A stretch of 64,000 nt of DNA from NCBI RefSeq assembly GCF_900128445.1, contig NZ_LT671417.1, positions 682,001 through 746,000 on the forward strand, in the 5' to 3' direction. The DNA comes from Thermophilibacter provencensis (GTDB lineage: Bacteria > Actinomycetota > Coriobacteriia > Coriobacteriales > Atopobiaceae). This document shows positions 27,911-36,255 of this stretch, piece after piece; the first letter of the stretch is position 1; every line of letters starts with the position of its first letter. The notes beneath the pieces are model-generated. The model saw only the letters and a program-made list of their open reading frames with translations. It was not told the origin of the DNA and did not search any database. The translations under genes and the position numbers were made by a program.

Positions 27911-28708
27911 ATGTCAGACGGCGGCACCCTCGTCATACGGCTCGGCTACCGCGGCGCGGAGTTTGCCGGCTTCGCCGAGCAGCCCGGCGTCGTCAGGACC
28001 GTCGCGGGCGAGCTGCGGCGTGCGCTCGAGACCGCGCTTCGCCGTCCCTGCGAGCTCGTCTGCGCCGGCAGGACCGATGCTGGCGTCCATGCGCTCTCGC
28101 AGTACGTGAGCGTGCCCGTGACGGGCGAGGAGCTCGCGCTTCCGGGCGGGAGGCTCGTCCGCTCGCTCGTGGCGCTCACCCCGGACGACGTCTCCATCCG
28201 GGGCATCTACCGGGCCCCCGCGGGCTTCTCGGCTCGCTTTGACGCCGTGAGCCGCAGCTATCGGTATCGAATCGCCACAACGGAGGCGCGCCCCGTGCTC
28301 GCATGGGACCACGCATGGTGGTATCGGGGGTGGCTCGACGTCGATGCCATGGCGCTCGCGGCGCGGCCCCTGCTCGGCGAGCATGACTTCAGGAGCTTCT
28401 GCAAGGCCTCCTCGGCCGTTGACAAGCCGACTTGCCGCTACGTGTCCGCGCTCGACGTGTCGCGGGTCGAGGAGGCCGGCGAGGAGCTCGTCGCGATCGA
28501 CGTGACCGGAAACGCCTTTCTTCACAACATGGTTCGCACCATCGCCGGGACGCTCGTCGAGGTGGGGCGGGGGCACCGCGACCCGTCCTGGGTCGAGGGC
28601 GTGCTCGCGGCGCGCGAGCGCACGGCGGCCGGCCCCTGCGCCCCCGCGAAAGGACTGACCTTCGTCGGGGTAGAATACCCCGAGCTAACTCTGACGCCCT
28701 GGGAATAG
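27911..28708 (+). CDS. truA: tRNA pseudouridine(38-40) synthase
   Basis: TruA converts uridines 38-40 of the anticodon stem to pseudouridine. The 265-residue enzyme has the catalytic CAGRTDAGVHALSQ motif (nucleophilic Asp), RFDAVSRSYRYRI, HDFRSFCKASSA and FLHNMVRTIAGTLVEVGRG. ATG at 27911 follows AGGAAAGGAGACCC. TruA commonly follows ECF transporter genes after rplQ in Gram-positives, matching this order. Confidence 0.95.
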   Translation: MSDGGTLVIRLGYRGAEFAGFAEQPGVVRTVAGELRRALETALRRPCELVCAGRTDAGVHALSQYVSVPVTGEELALPGGRLVRSLVALTPDDVSIRGIYRAPAGFSARFDAVSRSYRYRIATTEARPVLAWDHAWWYRGWLDVDAMALAARPLLGEHDFRSFCKASSAVDKPTCRYVSALDVSRVEEAGEELVAIDVTGNAFLHNMVRTIAGTLVEVGRGHRDPSWVEGVLAARERTAAGPCAPAKGLTFVGVEYPELTLTPWE

Positions 28709-28742
28709 CATCCTTCGGGCGCATGCCTGTTTGGAGGATGTC

Positions 28743-29648
28743 GTGGAGCTTATCGTTCACGTGCTCGAGCACAGCTTCTGGGACACGCTCGAGCTGGTTC
28801 CCTTCCTGCTCGTCACCTACCTCGCGATGGAGGCGATAGAGCACTCGGCGGGGGCGCGCGTGCAGGCCGCCGTCGAGCGGTCCGGCAAGGCGGGCCCCGT
28901 CGTGGGGGCGGTCTTGGGGGCGCTCCCGCAGTGCGGGTTCTCCGCGATGGCGGCGACGCTCTACGCGGGGCGCGTGGTCACGGCGGGAACGCTCGTCGCG
29001 GTGATCCTTTCGACCTCGGACGAGATGGTGCCCGTGTTCCTGGCGCACCAGGAGCCCCTGACGCGCATGCTCTCGATTGTGGGGGCCAAGGTGGCCGCGG
29101 GCATCGTGGTGGGGCTGCTCGTGGACGTGGCGCTGCGCCTCAGGCACCGTGGGGGGAACGGGCGCCTGCACATCCACGAGCTCTGCGAGCGCGAGCACTG
29201 CCACTGCGACGACGGCGACCACGATCACGGCCATGGGCACGGCCATGGCAGGTGGGCCATCCTGCGCTCCGCGCTCGTCCACACGGTTCAGGTGACCTTC
29301 TTCATCTACGTGGTGACCTTCGCCTTTGGCCTGCTGATCGAGCTGGTGGGGCAAGACGCCCTCGGCGCGCTTCTTGCCAACCATCCCGTGCGGGCGACAT
29401 TCCTCGCGGCGCTCGTGGGGCTCATCCCCAACTGCGGGGCGAGCGTGGCGATCACCGAGCTGTATCTCGACGGCGTTCTCAGCGCGGGGCCCATGCTCGC
29501 GGGGCTTCTCGCATCGGGCGGCGTTGGCCTGCTCGTGCTCTGGCGCACCAACGCCGACGTGCGTCAGAACGCGGCGATCACGGCCTTCGTGTACGTGGTC
29601 GCGGTGGTGATTGGCCTTGTGGCGGGGGCCTCGGGTATCCTGTTGTAG
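28743..29648 (+). CDS. Putative heavy-metal/manganese exporter, ArsP_2-like, His-rich loop
   Basis: The 301-residue protein has about eight to ten hydrophobic segments arranged as two repeats. Each repeat carries a Gly-x-x-Pro-x-Cys-Gly helix (GALPQCGFSAMAATLYAGR, VGLIPNCGASVAITELYLDG). The repeats are joined by a cytosolic loop with EREHCHC and HDHGHGHGHGRW, able to bind divalent metal. This pattern fits the ArsP_2 (10TM putative heavy-metal exporter) family, in which some members are called manganese exporters. GTG at 28743 follows GGAGG by 5 bases; the in-frame TTG at 28731 has no such site. Substrate is unproven. Confidence 0.75.
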   Translation: MELIVHVLEHSFWDTLELVPFLLVTYLAMEAIEHSAGARVQAAVERSGKAGPVVGAVLGALPQCGFSAMAATLYAGRVVTAGTLVAVILSTSDEMVPVFLAHQEPLTRMLSIVGAKVAAGIVVGLLVDVALRLRHRGGNGRLHIHELCEREHCHCDDGDHDHGHGHGHGRWAILRSALVHTVQVTFFIYVVTFAFGLLIELVGQDALGALLANHPVRATFLAALVGLIPNCGASVAITELYLDGVLSAGPMLAGLLASGGVGLLVLWRTNADVRQNAAITAFVYVVAVVIGLVAGASGILL

Positions 29649-29681
29649 ATTGGGGTCGCGCGAGAAGGGGAGACGAGGGCC

Positions 29682-30467
29682 ATGCCGATGCGAAAGAGGG
29701 AGCGCTTCGAGAGGACCGACGTTCCTGAGGGAGGCCCGTACCGAAACGTGATCGGCGCCGTCGTGTGCGTGGTTGCGCTCGCTGCCGCCGCCCTGATAGT
29801 CCACTTCGTCTGGGAGCGCGTGACCCTCGAGAGCCGCCTTGGCGACGTCGGGCTCTCGGACTCCCTCTCCTCCCAGTCCGCCTCGGACGTCACCGAGGGG
29901 ACCTCCTACGTCGCCTCGGCGGACGACCATGAGACCGTCCTTCTCCTCACGGCGGACGACCTTGAGGCCGGCGCGCTCTCGGCCGTCAGGATCCTCGACG
30001 TCAACCGCACCCAGGGTACTGCCGTGCTCGCCAACGTACCGGTGACGACGAGGGTGACCTCGGGCGAGACGGCCTCCTCCGTGGCTGACCTCTTTGCCGC
30101 TTCCGGGGGTTCCGCATGCGTCGCGCCGCTGTCCCAGGCGACGGGGGCCACTTTCGACCATGTGGTCGTGGCGACGGGCGACGTCGTGGAGGAGGCGGCG
30201 GCCATTGCGGGGACGGGCGCGTCCGATCTTGTGCGCTCGGCCTCCGACCTGCTCTCCAAGATGCGGACGGACATGGACGCGACGGATCTTCTCGCCCTCG
30301 CCGAGGCGCTCTCCTCCATCGGGACTGCCAACATTGCCGTGTCGGAGGCGCCGGTCGCGCCGGAGACCGTCACGGACGAGGCGGGCAACGCCGTCGAGAC
30401 GGGGCTGCAGGTCGTCGACCGCGCGCAGCTCTGCGCCGCGCTCGGCCTCATCGTCCCGGCGGCGTAG
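29682..30467 (+). CDS. Membrane-anchored LCP-like protein of unknown function
   Basis: The 261-residue protein has a basic N terminus, one membrane helix (about residues 24-45) and an extracytoplasmic part. The segment VLLLTADDLEAGALSAVRIL followed by LDVNRTQGTAVLANVPVTTR resembles the start of LytR-CpsA-Psr domains (compare LLLGVDKSE and LVSIPRDT in the LCP gene at 39973). The catalytic Arg/Asp signatures are missing and the domain is much shorter. It may be a degenerate or regulatory LCP relative. ATG at 29682 after GACGAGGG. A GC-rich palindrome (30473-30490) follows the stop codon. Confidence 0.55.
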   Translation: MPMRKRERFERTDVPEGGPYRNVIGAVVCVVALAAAALIVHFVWERVTLESRLGDVGLSDSLSSQSASDVTEGTSYVASADDHETVLLLTADDLEAGALSAVRILDVNRTQGTAVLANVPVTTRVTSGETASSVADLFAASGGSACVAPLSQATGATFDHVVVATGDVVEEAAAIAGTGASDLVRSASDLLSKMRTDMDATDLLALAEALSSIGTANIAVSEAPVAPETVTDEAGNAVETGLQVVDRAQLCAALGLIVPAA

Positions 30468-30627
30468 GGCCAGGCCGCCGCGCGGCGGCCGGGCGCACGC
30501 GCGCGGCGCCATCACTGTGCTCATTTTGCCAAGGCTTTCTACGTGCGTTCAGCTGCGCGTCTGTGCCTGATACCCTAGGTTTTGTGGTCTGGCACGTTGC
30601 CCCGTGGCGGGGCAGAAGGACGCGGGC

Positions 30628-31692
30628 ATGACGCATTACACGCCGACATCGCCGAAGGTCTCGGTGCTCATGGTGTCCCATGACGCCGAGAAGACCGTGC
30701 GACGTGCCGTGGAGAGCCTCCAGAACCAGACCTTTGGGAACTTCGAGCTCATCGTTGTGGATGCCGGGTCGACCGATGAGACGGCGCGCCTGCTCTCGGC
30801 GCTTGCGGACCGGGACATGCGCGTCTCGGTGGCGCAGGCGGGGGAGTGCGGGCGCCAGGATGCCCTCAACCTCGCGCTCGATCGCGCCCGCGGCGACTAC
30901 CTGCTCGTCTTTGACGCTGACGGCTGGGCTGACCCGACGATGCTCGAGGAGCTCGCGGACCGGGCGGAGTCGGGCTCGCTTGAACTTGTCATCGGCGGGT
31001 TCTCGCTCTCGCTCTCCATCGGCGGAGGTCGCTCGGCGCGCGCCGAGGTCTCCTCGGAGGCGCGCACCTTTCCCACGCAGCATGACTTTCGCTCCTACGC
31101 CTGGAAGCTCCTCGCGGAGGGGCAGCTCCTCCCCGCAAGCGGCAAGCTCTTCTCGCGCGCGCTCGTCGAGCGAAGCGGCGCGCGCTTCTCGCAGGGGAGC
31201 GGGTCAGACCACTCCTTCGTGACGCGCTGCCTCGCCGAGGTCGAGCGGGTCGCCGTGGTCGCTGGCGCCCGCTACCACGTCTCCCGGGGCATCCCGCACG
31301 GCCCCCGGGACGTCGTGGACGGCTATCGGCGGCTCGAGGAGGAGCACGCCGCCCTTCTCGCCCTCTACGAGAGCTGGGGGCTCGACGGGGACGCCGCGAG
31401 CGTCGAGGCGATTCAGGACCGCTATATCGAGCAGCTCATGGACTGCGTCGAGCGCATCTGCGGGAGGGGGAGCCGCATGGGCTCCGCCGACCAGCGCCGC
31501 CTGGTGGCGCAGATGATCGACACCGACCGCGCCCAGGTGGCGGCGAGCGTTGCCCGCCCGCGGGGCAGCGCGGCTCGGGCCATGCTCGCCCCCATACGGG
31601 CGCGGAACATCCCCCTCGTGTGCGCGCAGACGCGCCTGATTTCCCTCATTCGACCCGGAATTGCGGACGTCACCCCTGATCTCTTTGTATAG
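30628..31692 (+). CDS. Family 2 glycosyltransferase
   Basis: The 354-residue protein begins with a GT-A fold: VSVLMVSHDAEKTVRRAVESL, FELIVVDAGSTDETARLL, and the nucleotide-sugar/metal motif FDADGWADP. This identifies a GT2-type transferase for a cell-surface glycan; donor and acceptor cannot be told. ATG at 30628 follows AAGGA by 7 bases; a GTG 8 codons upstream is a weaker choice. The C-terminal third is helical. Its stop codon overlaps a TATAGA that could be the -10 box of the glycyl radical enzyme gene. Confidence 0.85.
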   Translation: MTHYTPTSPKVSVLMVSHDAEKTVRRAVESLQNQTFGNFELIVVDAGSTDETARLLSALADRDMRVSVAQAGECGRQDALNLALDRARGDYLLVFDADGWADPTMLEELADRAESGSLELVIGGFSLSLSIGGGRSARAEVSSEARTFPTQHDFRSYAWKLLAEGQLLPASGKLFSRALVERSGARFSQGSGSDHSFVTRCLAEVERVAVVAGARYHVSRGIPHGPRDVVDGYRRLEEEHAALLALYESWGLDGDAASVEAIQDRYIEQLMDCVERICGRGSRMGSADQRRLVAQMIDTDRAQVAASVARPRGSAARAMLAPIRARNIPLVCAQTRLISLIRPGIADVTPDLFV

Positions 31693-31728
31693 AATGATTC
31701 CAGGTTACGTACGAAACTCGGAGGAATC

Positions 31729-34065
31729 ATGCTCACGCCCCGCACGCAGCGCATAAAGGACGCCCTCTTCGCCCGCCCGCGCCGAATATCGCTCGAGCGG
31801 GCGCTCCTCTATCGGGAGAGCTACCTCGAGACCGAGGGCGAGCCGGTGGTCATGCGCCGAGCGCTGGCGTTCAGGCGCGTGCTCGAGCGTCACAGGATCG
31901 TCATCGACGGGGACGACCTGCTCGTGGGCAACCGGACGGAAGAGCCGCGCTCCGGCGTGGTCTCGCCCGAGATGTCCCCGTACTGGATCCTCGACGAGCT
32001 CGACGAGTTTCCCGTGCGTCCCCAGGACACGTTCGACGTGTCCGAGGAGGACAAGCGGACCTATCGGGAGGTGCTCTACCCCTTCTGGGCGGGTCGCTCG
32101 CTCAACGACTGGTACGTGGCTCACCGGCCGGACGAGGTGGGGGCCGCCGAGAAGGACCGGGTCTTCGCCGTGGCGCAGACGGACAAGGGGCAGGGGCACA
32201 TCATCGCGGACATCGGAGAGGTGCTCGACCGCGGGCTCGGGGCCCTTCTCGCCGAGGTGGAGGAGCGCCGCGACGCCGCGCCCGAAAATGACTTCCTCCG
32301 GGCGGGCGCCCTGTGCGTGCGCGCCGTCATCGACTACGTTCGCCGGTATGAGCGCATCGTGCGCGAGGCGTCCGAGGGCCGCCCGGTCGCGGACCCAAAC
32401 GCCTTCGTCGCGCCCGCCTCGACGCCGGGGCGTGCCCGCGAGCTTGCCCGGATGGCGGACGTGCTCGCCCACGTGGCGACGGAGCCCTGCCGAGACCTCT
32501 ACGACGCCCTCCAGCTCGCCTGGCTTCTCTGCGTGGCGCTGCAGCACGAGTCAAACGCGAGCTCCATCTCCCTGGGGCGCATGGACCAGTACCTGCTGCC
32601 GTACTACCGCGCGAGCGTCGAGGCAGGAGCGGCCGAGGGGGAGATGCGCGAGCTCCTGCAGTGCTTCTACCTCAAGACCAACACGGTCGTCTTTGTGCGC
32701 TCCACGGACAGCGCGCGCTTCTTCGCGGGCTTCCCCACGGGCTACAACCTCGTCGTGGGCGGCGTGGACGCCGAGGGGCGCGACGCCGCGAACGAGCTCT
32801 CGCTCCTGCTGCTCGACCTCCAGCGGGACACGCGCCTGCCGCAGCCCAATCTGAGCGTGCGCCTGCACGCGGGCTCGCCCGACGCGCTGCTCCGCAAGGC
32901 GGCCGAGGTCATCCGCCTGGGCGACGGCCTGCCGCAGTGCTTCAACGACGAGGTGAACGTCGAGTCCTTCACCCGCCGCGGCGTGACGCTCGCCGACGCG
33001 CGCGACTACGCCGTCGTGGGCTGCGTGGAGCTCTCCATCCCCGGGCGCATGTACGGCCTGCACGACATCTGCATGTTCAACATGGTGCGCTGCATGGAGC
33101 TGGCCATGCGCTCCCACCCGGAGGGCTTCGAGGACTTCGAGGCGCTCGTGCGCGAGGTCGAGGCCACCATCGACCACTACGTGTCCCTCATGGTGCGCGG
33201 CTGCAACGTGTGCGACGAGGCACACCGCGCGACCTCGCCCACCCCGCTGCTCTCCGTGCTCGTGCACGACTCGCTCGAGCGCGGCGCCGACATCACGTCC
33301 GGCGGCGCCCGCTACAACCCCTCGGGCGTGCAGGGCGTGGGCACCGCAAACCTGGCCGACTCGCTCTACGTGGTCAAGCGGGCCATCTTCGAGGAGGGCG
33401 CGCTCACCTGGGCGCAGCTGCTCGAGATGCTTGAGCGTGACTGGCAGGGCGCGGGCGACGAGGTGTGGCGCCAGCGCTTCATAAACCGCTACGAGAAGTA
33501 CGGGAACGACGTTGACGAGGTCGACCGGATCGGGCGGCGCGTTCTCACGCACTATGGCGAGGAGGTCGCCCGGTACGAGAACGCGCGCGGCGGGCGCTTC
33601 CAGCCGGGCAGCTACACGGTTTCCGCCCACATCCCGCTCGGTGCGGCCGTGGGGGCCACCCCCGACGGACGTCGCGCCGGCGAGCAGCTCGCGGACGGCG
33701 GCCTCTCGCCCATGGTGGGGCGCGACAAGAGCGGCCCCACGGCGAGCCTGCTGTCCGTCTCCAAGCTCGAGAACGTGCTCGACACCAACGGGTCGCTCCT
33801 CAACGTCAAGTTCTCGCCGTCCACGCTCGAGGGCGAGGCAGGCCTCGCGCGGCTCGTGGCATACCTGCGCGCCTTCTGCCGGCTCAAGATCCAGCACATC
33901 CAGTTCAACGTCGTCGACCGGGCCACGCTGCTTGACGCTCAGGCCCACCCCGAGAACCACCGTGACCTCGTGGTGCGCGTCGCGGGCTACTCAGCGATGT
34001 TCGTCGAGCTTGCCAGGGCGATCCAGGACGACATCATCAACCGCACCGAGCATGAGCTTTCCTGA
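31729..34065 (+). CDS. Glycyl radical enzyme (PFL2/HypD/IslA-like)
   Basis: The 778-residue anaerobic enzyme has both hallmarks of the family. The thiyl-radical cysteine is in AVVGCVELSIPG (Cys432, Glu434). The glycyl radical loop is VVRVAGYSAMFVELA (Gly753, 25 residues from the end). The CxE pair marks the dehydratase/lyase group (HypD, choline TMA-lyase, isethionate lyase, glycerol dehydratase) and not true pyruvate formate-lyase, which has adjacent cysteines. Choline lyase and related dehydratases read GCVEP; here Leu replaces Pro, so the substrate is open. ATG at 31729 follows CGGAGG. The activase lies downstream. Confidence 0.9.
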   Translation: MLTPRTQRIKDALFARPRRISLERALLYRESYLETEGEPVVMRRALAFRRVLERHRIVIDGDDLLVGNRTEEPRSGVVSPEMSPYWILDELDEFPVRPQDTFDVSEEDKRTYREVLYPFWAGRSLNDWYVAHRPDEVGAAEKDRVFAVAQTDKGQGHIIADIGEVLDRGLGALLAEVEERRDAAPENDFLRAGALCVRAVIDYVRRYERIVREASEGRPVADPNAFVAPASTPGRARELARMADVLAHVATEPCRDLYDALQLAWLLCVALQHESNASSISLGRMDQYLLPYYRASVEAGAAEGEMRELLQCFYLKTNTVVFVRSTDSARFFAGFPTGYNLVVGGVDAEGRDAANELSLLLLDLQRDTRLPQPNLSVRLHAGSPDALLRKAAEVIRLGDGLPQCFNDEVNVESFTRRGVTLADARDYAVVGCVELSIPGRMYGLHDICMFNMVRCMELAMRSHPEGFEDFEALVREVEATIDHYVSLMVRGCNVCDEAHRATSPTPLLSVLVHDSLERGADITSGGARYNPSGVQGVGTANLADSLYVVKRAIFEEGALTWAQLLEMLERDWQGAGDEVWRQRFINRYEKYGNDVDEVDRIGRRVLTHYGEEVARYENARGGRFQPGSYTVSAHIPLGAAVGATPDGRRAGEQLADGGLSPMVGRDKSGPTASLLSVSKLENVLDTNGSLLNVKFSPSTLEGEAGLARLVAYLRAFCRLKIQHIQFNVVDRATLLDAQAHPENHRDLVVRVAGYSAMFVELARAIQDDIINRTEHELS

Positions 34066-34098
34066 CAAAGGTTGACAAAGGTGACAGGGTCGATTGTC

Positions 34099-34950
34099 AT
34101 GAAACCCATCGCGGCCACCATCACCAACGTGCAGCGCTTCTCGCTTCATGACGGGGGCGGCATCCGAACGGTGGTCTTCCTCAAGGGGTGCCCCTTCCGG
34201 TGCCCGTGGTGCTGCAACCCGGAGAACCTCTCGAGCGAGCCGGAGATCTCGTTCAAGGAGCGGCTCTGCATCCGCTGCTCGCCGCGCCCCGACGGTGGCC
34301 CCTGCCAGACGCGGCCCGAGGACTGCCCCACGGGGGCCAAGGAGCTCCTCGGCCGATCGCGCACCGTCGACGACCTGCTCGCGGAGGTCGTGCGCGACCG
34401 CTCATTCTACGAGGAGAGCGATGGCGGGGTGACGGTCTCGGGCGGGGAGTGCCTGCTCCGCCAGGACTTCCTCTGCGCCTTTCTGGAGGCGTGCCACGAG
34501 GAGGGCATATCGACGGCCGTCGAGACGACGCTCGCCGTGCCGTTGGCCGACGCGGGACGGCTCGTGGCGGCGTGCGACGCCTTCCTCGTGGACTTCAAGA
34601 TCGCCGACCGGGCGCGCAGCCTCGAGGCGACGGGCATCGACCCCGAGGTGCGCGACGCCAACGTGCGCTCCGTCCTCAGCGCCGGCGGGCGCGTGGTCGC
34701 CCGGATGCCCATCATCCCCGGGTTCACTGACGATGCCGCCTGCGTGGACTCCAACGTGTCGCGCATCCGCGAGCTTGGGGTCACGCGCGTGGACGTGTTG
34801 CCGTTCCACCAGCTGGGCCAGGGAAAATACGACTCCCTCGGCCGCGCCTACGGCCTGCGCGACGTGCCGCAGCTCTCCGAGCGGGACGTGGCGGAGGTGG
34901 TCGCGCGCTGCGAGGCGGCCGGCCTCAGGACGGTGGTGCGCGGGGAGTAG
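34099..34950 (+). CDS. Glycyl radical enzyme activating protein (radical SAM)
   Basis: Uses a [4Fe-4S] cluster and S-adenosylmethionine to abstract hydrogen from Gly753 of the neighbouring enzyme. The 283-residue protein has FSLHDGGGIRTVVFLKGCPF, then the CxxxCxxC motif (GCPFRCPWCCNPE), GGVTVSGGECLLR and IIPGFTD. The region between strand 1 and 2, which in most such activases holds two ferredoxin-like clusters, is reduced here to CIRC, one Cys and CPTGA (four cysteines). ATG at 34099 follows AGGGT; earlier TTG/GTG codons are less plausible. It is 33 bases from the enzyme gene, likely one operon. Confidence 0.9.
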   Translation: MKPIAATITNVQRFSLHDGGGIRTVVFLKGCPFRCPWCCNPENLSSEPEISFKERLCIRCSPRPDGGPCQTRPEDCPTGAKELLGRSRTVDDLLAEVVRDRSFYEESDGGVTVSGGECLLRQDFLCAFLEACHEEGISTAVETTLAVPLADAGRLVAACDAFLVDFKIADRARSLEATGIDPEVRDANVRSVLSAGGRVVARMPIIPGFTDDAACVDSNVSRIRELGVTRVDVLPFHQLGQGKYDSLGRAYGLRDVPQLSERDVAEVVARCEAAGLRTVVRGE

Positions 34951-34959
34951 GGGGCGCGA

Positions 34960-35017
34960 GGTCGCATAAGGCGACATTTCCGCGCGAAATTCCCTCAATT
35001 TGTCGGGTTATGCGACC
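34960..35017. terminator. Hairpin between convergent genes
   Basis: GGTCGCATAA (34960-34969) pairs with TTATGCGACC (35008-35017), with further inner pairing (AAATT with AATTT). It lies between the activase gene and the opposing glycosyltransferase gene and can serve both strands. Confidence 0.6.
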
Positions 35018-35044
35018 GAGGCCTGGCCAGTCCGTCTGCCGCGG

Positions 35045-36163
35045 CTACACGCGGCCGCCCTCGCGGCGCCGGCGCAGCGTCTCGAGCACGAAGGCGGGCC
35101 CGTTCGCGCGCAGGCGATAGGCTGCCTCGCCGGCGAGGTGGGCGTAGTAGGGGACGTTTGCGGCGCGGGGCGCCTCAAGGCCGCGAACGCGCGAGAAGAG
35201 GCGCTTTCCGGCCGGGCTGATGCGGGGGCTGCGAAAGACCAGGCCGTCGTCGAGTCGCGCCATCGAGTTGGCGAGAAGGGCGTTGACCTCCTCGTTCTTA
35301 TCGCCGACCGCGCCGACGGTGATGAGCGCGTAGTTGACGCCGCGGACGGCGAGCGCGTCAAGGATGCGCGGGTCGCTGACGTTGGCGAGCGCCGCCGCGT
35401 CCATCATGTCGTTCCATCGCGTGAGCGGGACGAGCGGGGAGCGAGCGGCGAAGGCCTCCGCCTCGTTGAGGTCGCGCTCTCGGTAGCGATAGCCGGGCCG
35501 ATCCGTGTAGACGATGCGGTCCGTGCGGCAGAGGGTCTCAACGAGGAAGGGGTTGTCCGCCCAGCCCGCGCCGGGGACCTCGAGGAAACGGATGCCCCGC
35601 TCGACGAGGTAGCCGCGACGATAGAGGGCAGCCCAGATGGCGGGGTGGTGAAGCATGAGCTCGATGCCGTCCTCTACGGGGAAGGGCTGCGTCCTGGGCC
35701 GCACCCGGCCTGCGTAGGGACAAGTAACGCGCGCGGGCTCGCCGCCGTCGCGCGCGGGGAGCTCTCGCCAGTACGGCGCCTTCACCACGTCGACTCCGCT
35801 GGCGCCGCCGTACGCCTCGGCGCAGGCGACAAGATCCGAGAACCATGCGGGCTCGAGGGAGTCGTCGGGCTCCACGATGGCGACCCAGGTCCCGCGGGCG
35901 ATGGCAATGCCGCGGTTGCAGGAGGCGCCGTAGCCCTCGTTGCGCTTGTCCACGACCACGATGCGGGAGTCGCGCGCGGCGTGCTCGTGCACGATGGCCG
36001 CAGAGCCGTCCGTGGGGCCGTCGTTCACGCAGATGATCTCAAGCTCGCGGTGCGTCTGCGCCTCGACGCTCGAGAGGCACTCGTCGAGCGTCCCCTCCAC
36101 GTTGTAGATGGGAATGACCACCGAGACGAGGCTGCCCCCGCCGCGCGTCTGGAAATCGCTCAT
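35045..36163 (-). CDS. Family 2 glycosyltransferase
   Basis: The 372-residue protein starts SLVSVVIPIYNVEGTLDECL and has LEIICVNDGPTDGSAAIV and WVAIVEPDDSLEPAW, the GT2 donor-binding strand and acidic metal motif (EPDDS). The remaining 200 residues contain a GYRYRERDL-like segment common in polysaccharide GT2 enzymes of Gram-positives. It probably adds sugar to a wall or capsule polymer. It is divergent from the next glycosyltransferase gene with 92 bases between, where a TATACT (36198-36203) could be a -10 box for the + strand. Confidence 0.85.
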   Translation of the reverse strand: MSDFQTRGGGSLVSVVIPIYNVEGTLDECLSSVEAQTHRELEIICVNDGPTDGSAAIVHEHAARDSRIVVVDKRNEGYGASCNRGIAIARGTWVAIVEPDDSLEPAWFSDLVACAEAYGGASGVDVVKAPYWRELPARDGGEPARVTCPYAGRVRPRTQPFPVEDGIELMLHHPAIWAALYRRGYLVERGIRFLEVPGAGWADNPFLVETLCRTDRIVYTDRPGYRYRERDLNEAEAFAARSPLVPLTRWNDMMDAAALANVSDPRILDALAVRGVNYALITVGAVGDKNEEVNALLANSMARLDDGLVFRSPRISPAGKRLFSRVRGLEAPRAANVPYYAHLAGEAAYRLRANGPAFVLETLRRRREGGRV

Positions 36164-36255
36164 GTGCCTCCCTGCGATCCGTCAAGTAGACGTACCCTAT
36201 ACTATACGGACCAAGCCTGCCGGGCGACCGCCCGTGACGGAGTGAGAGGTGGGGG

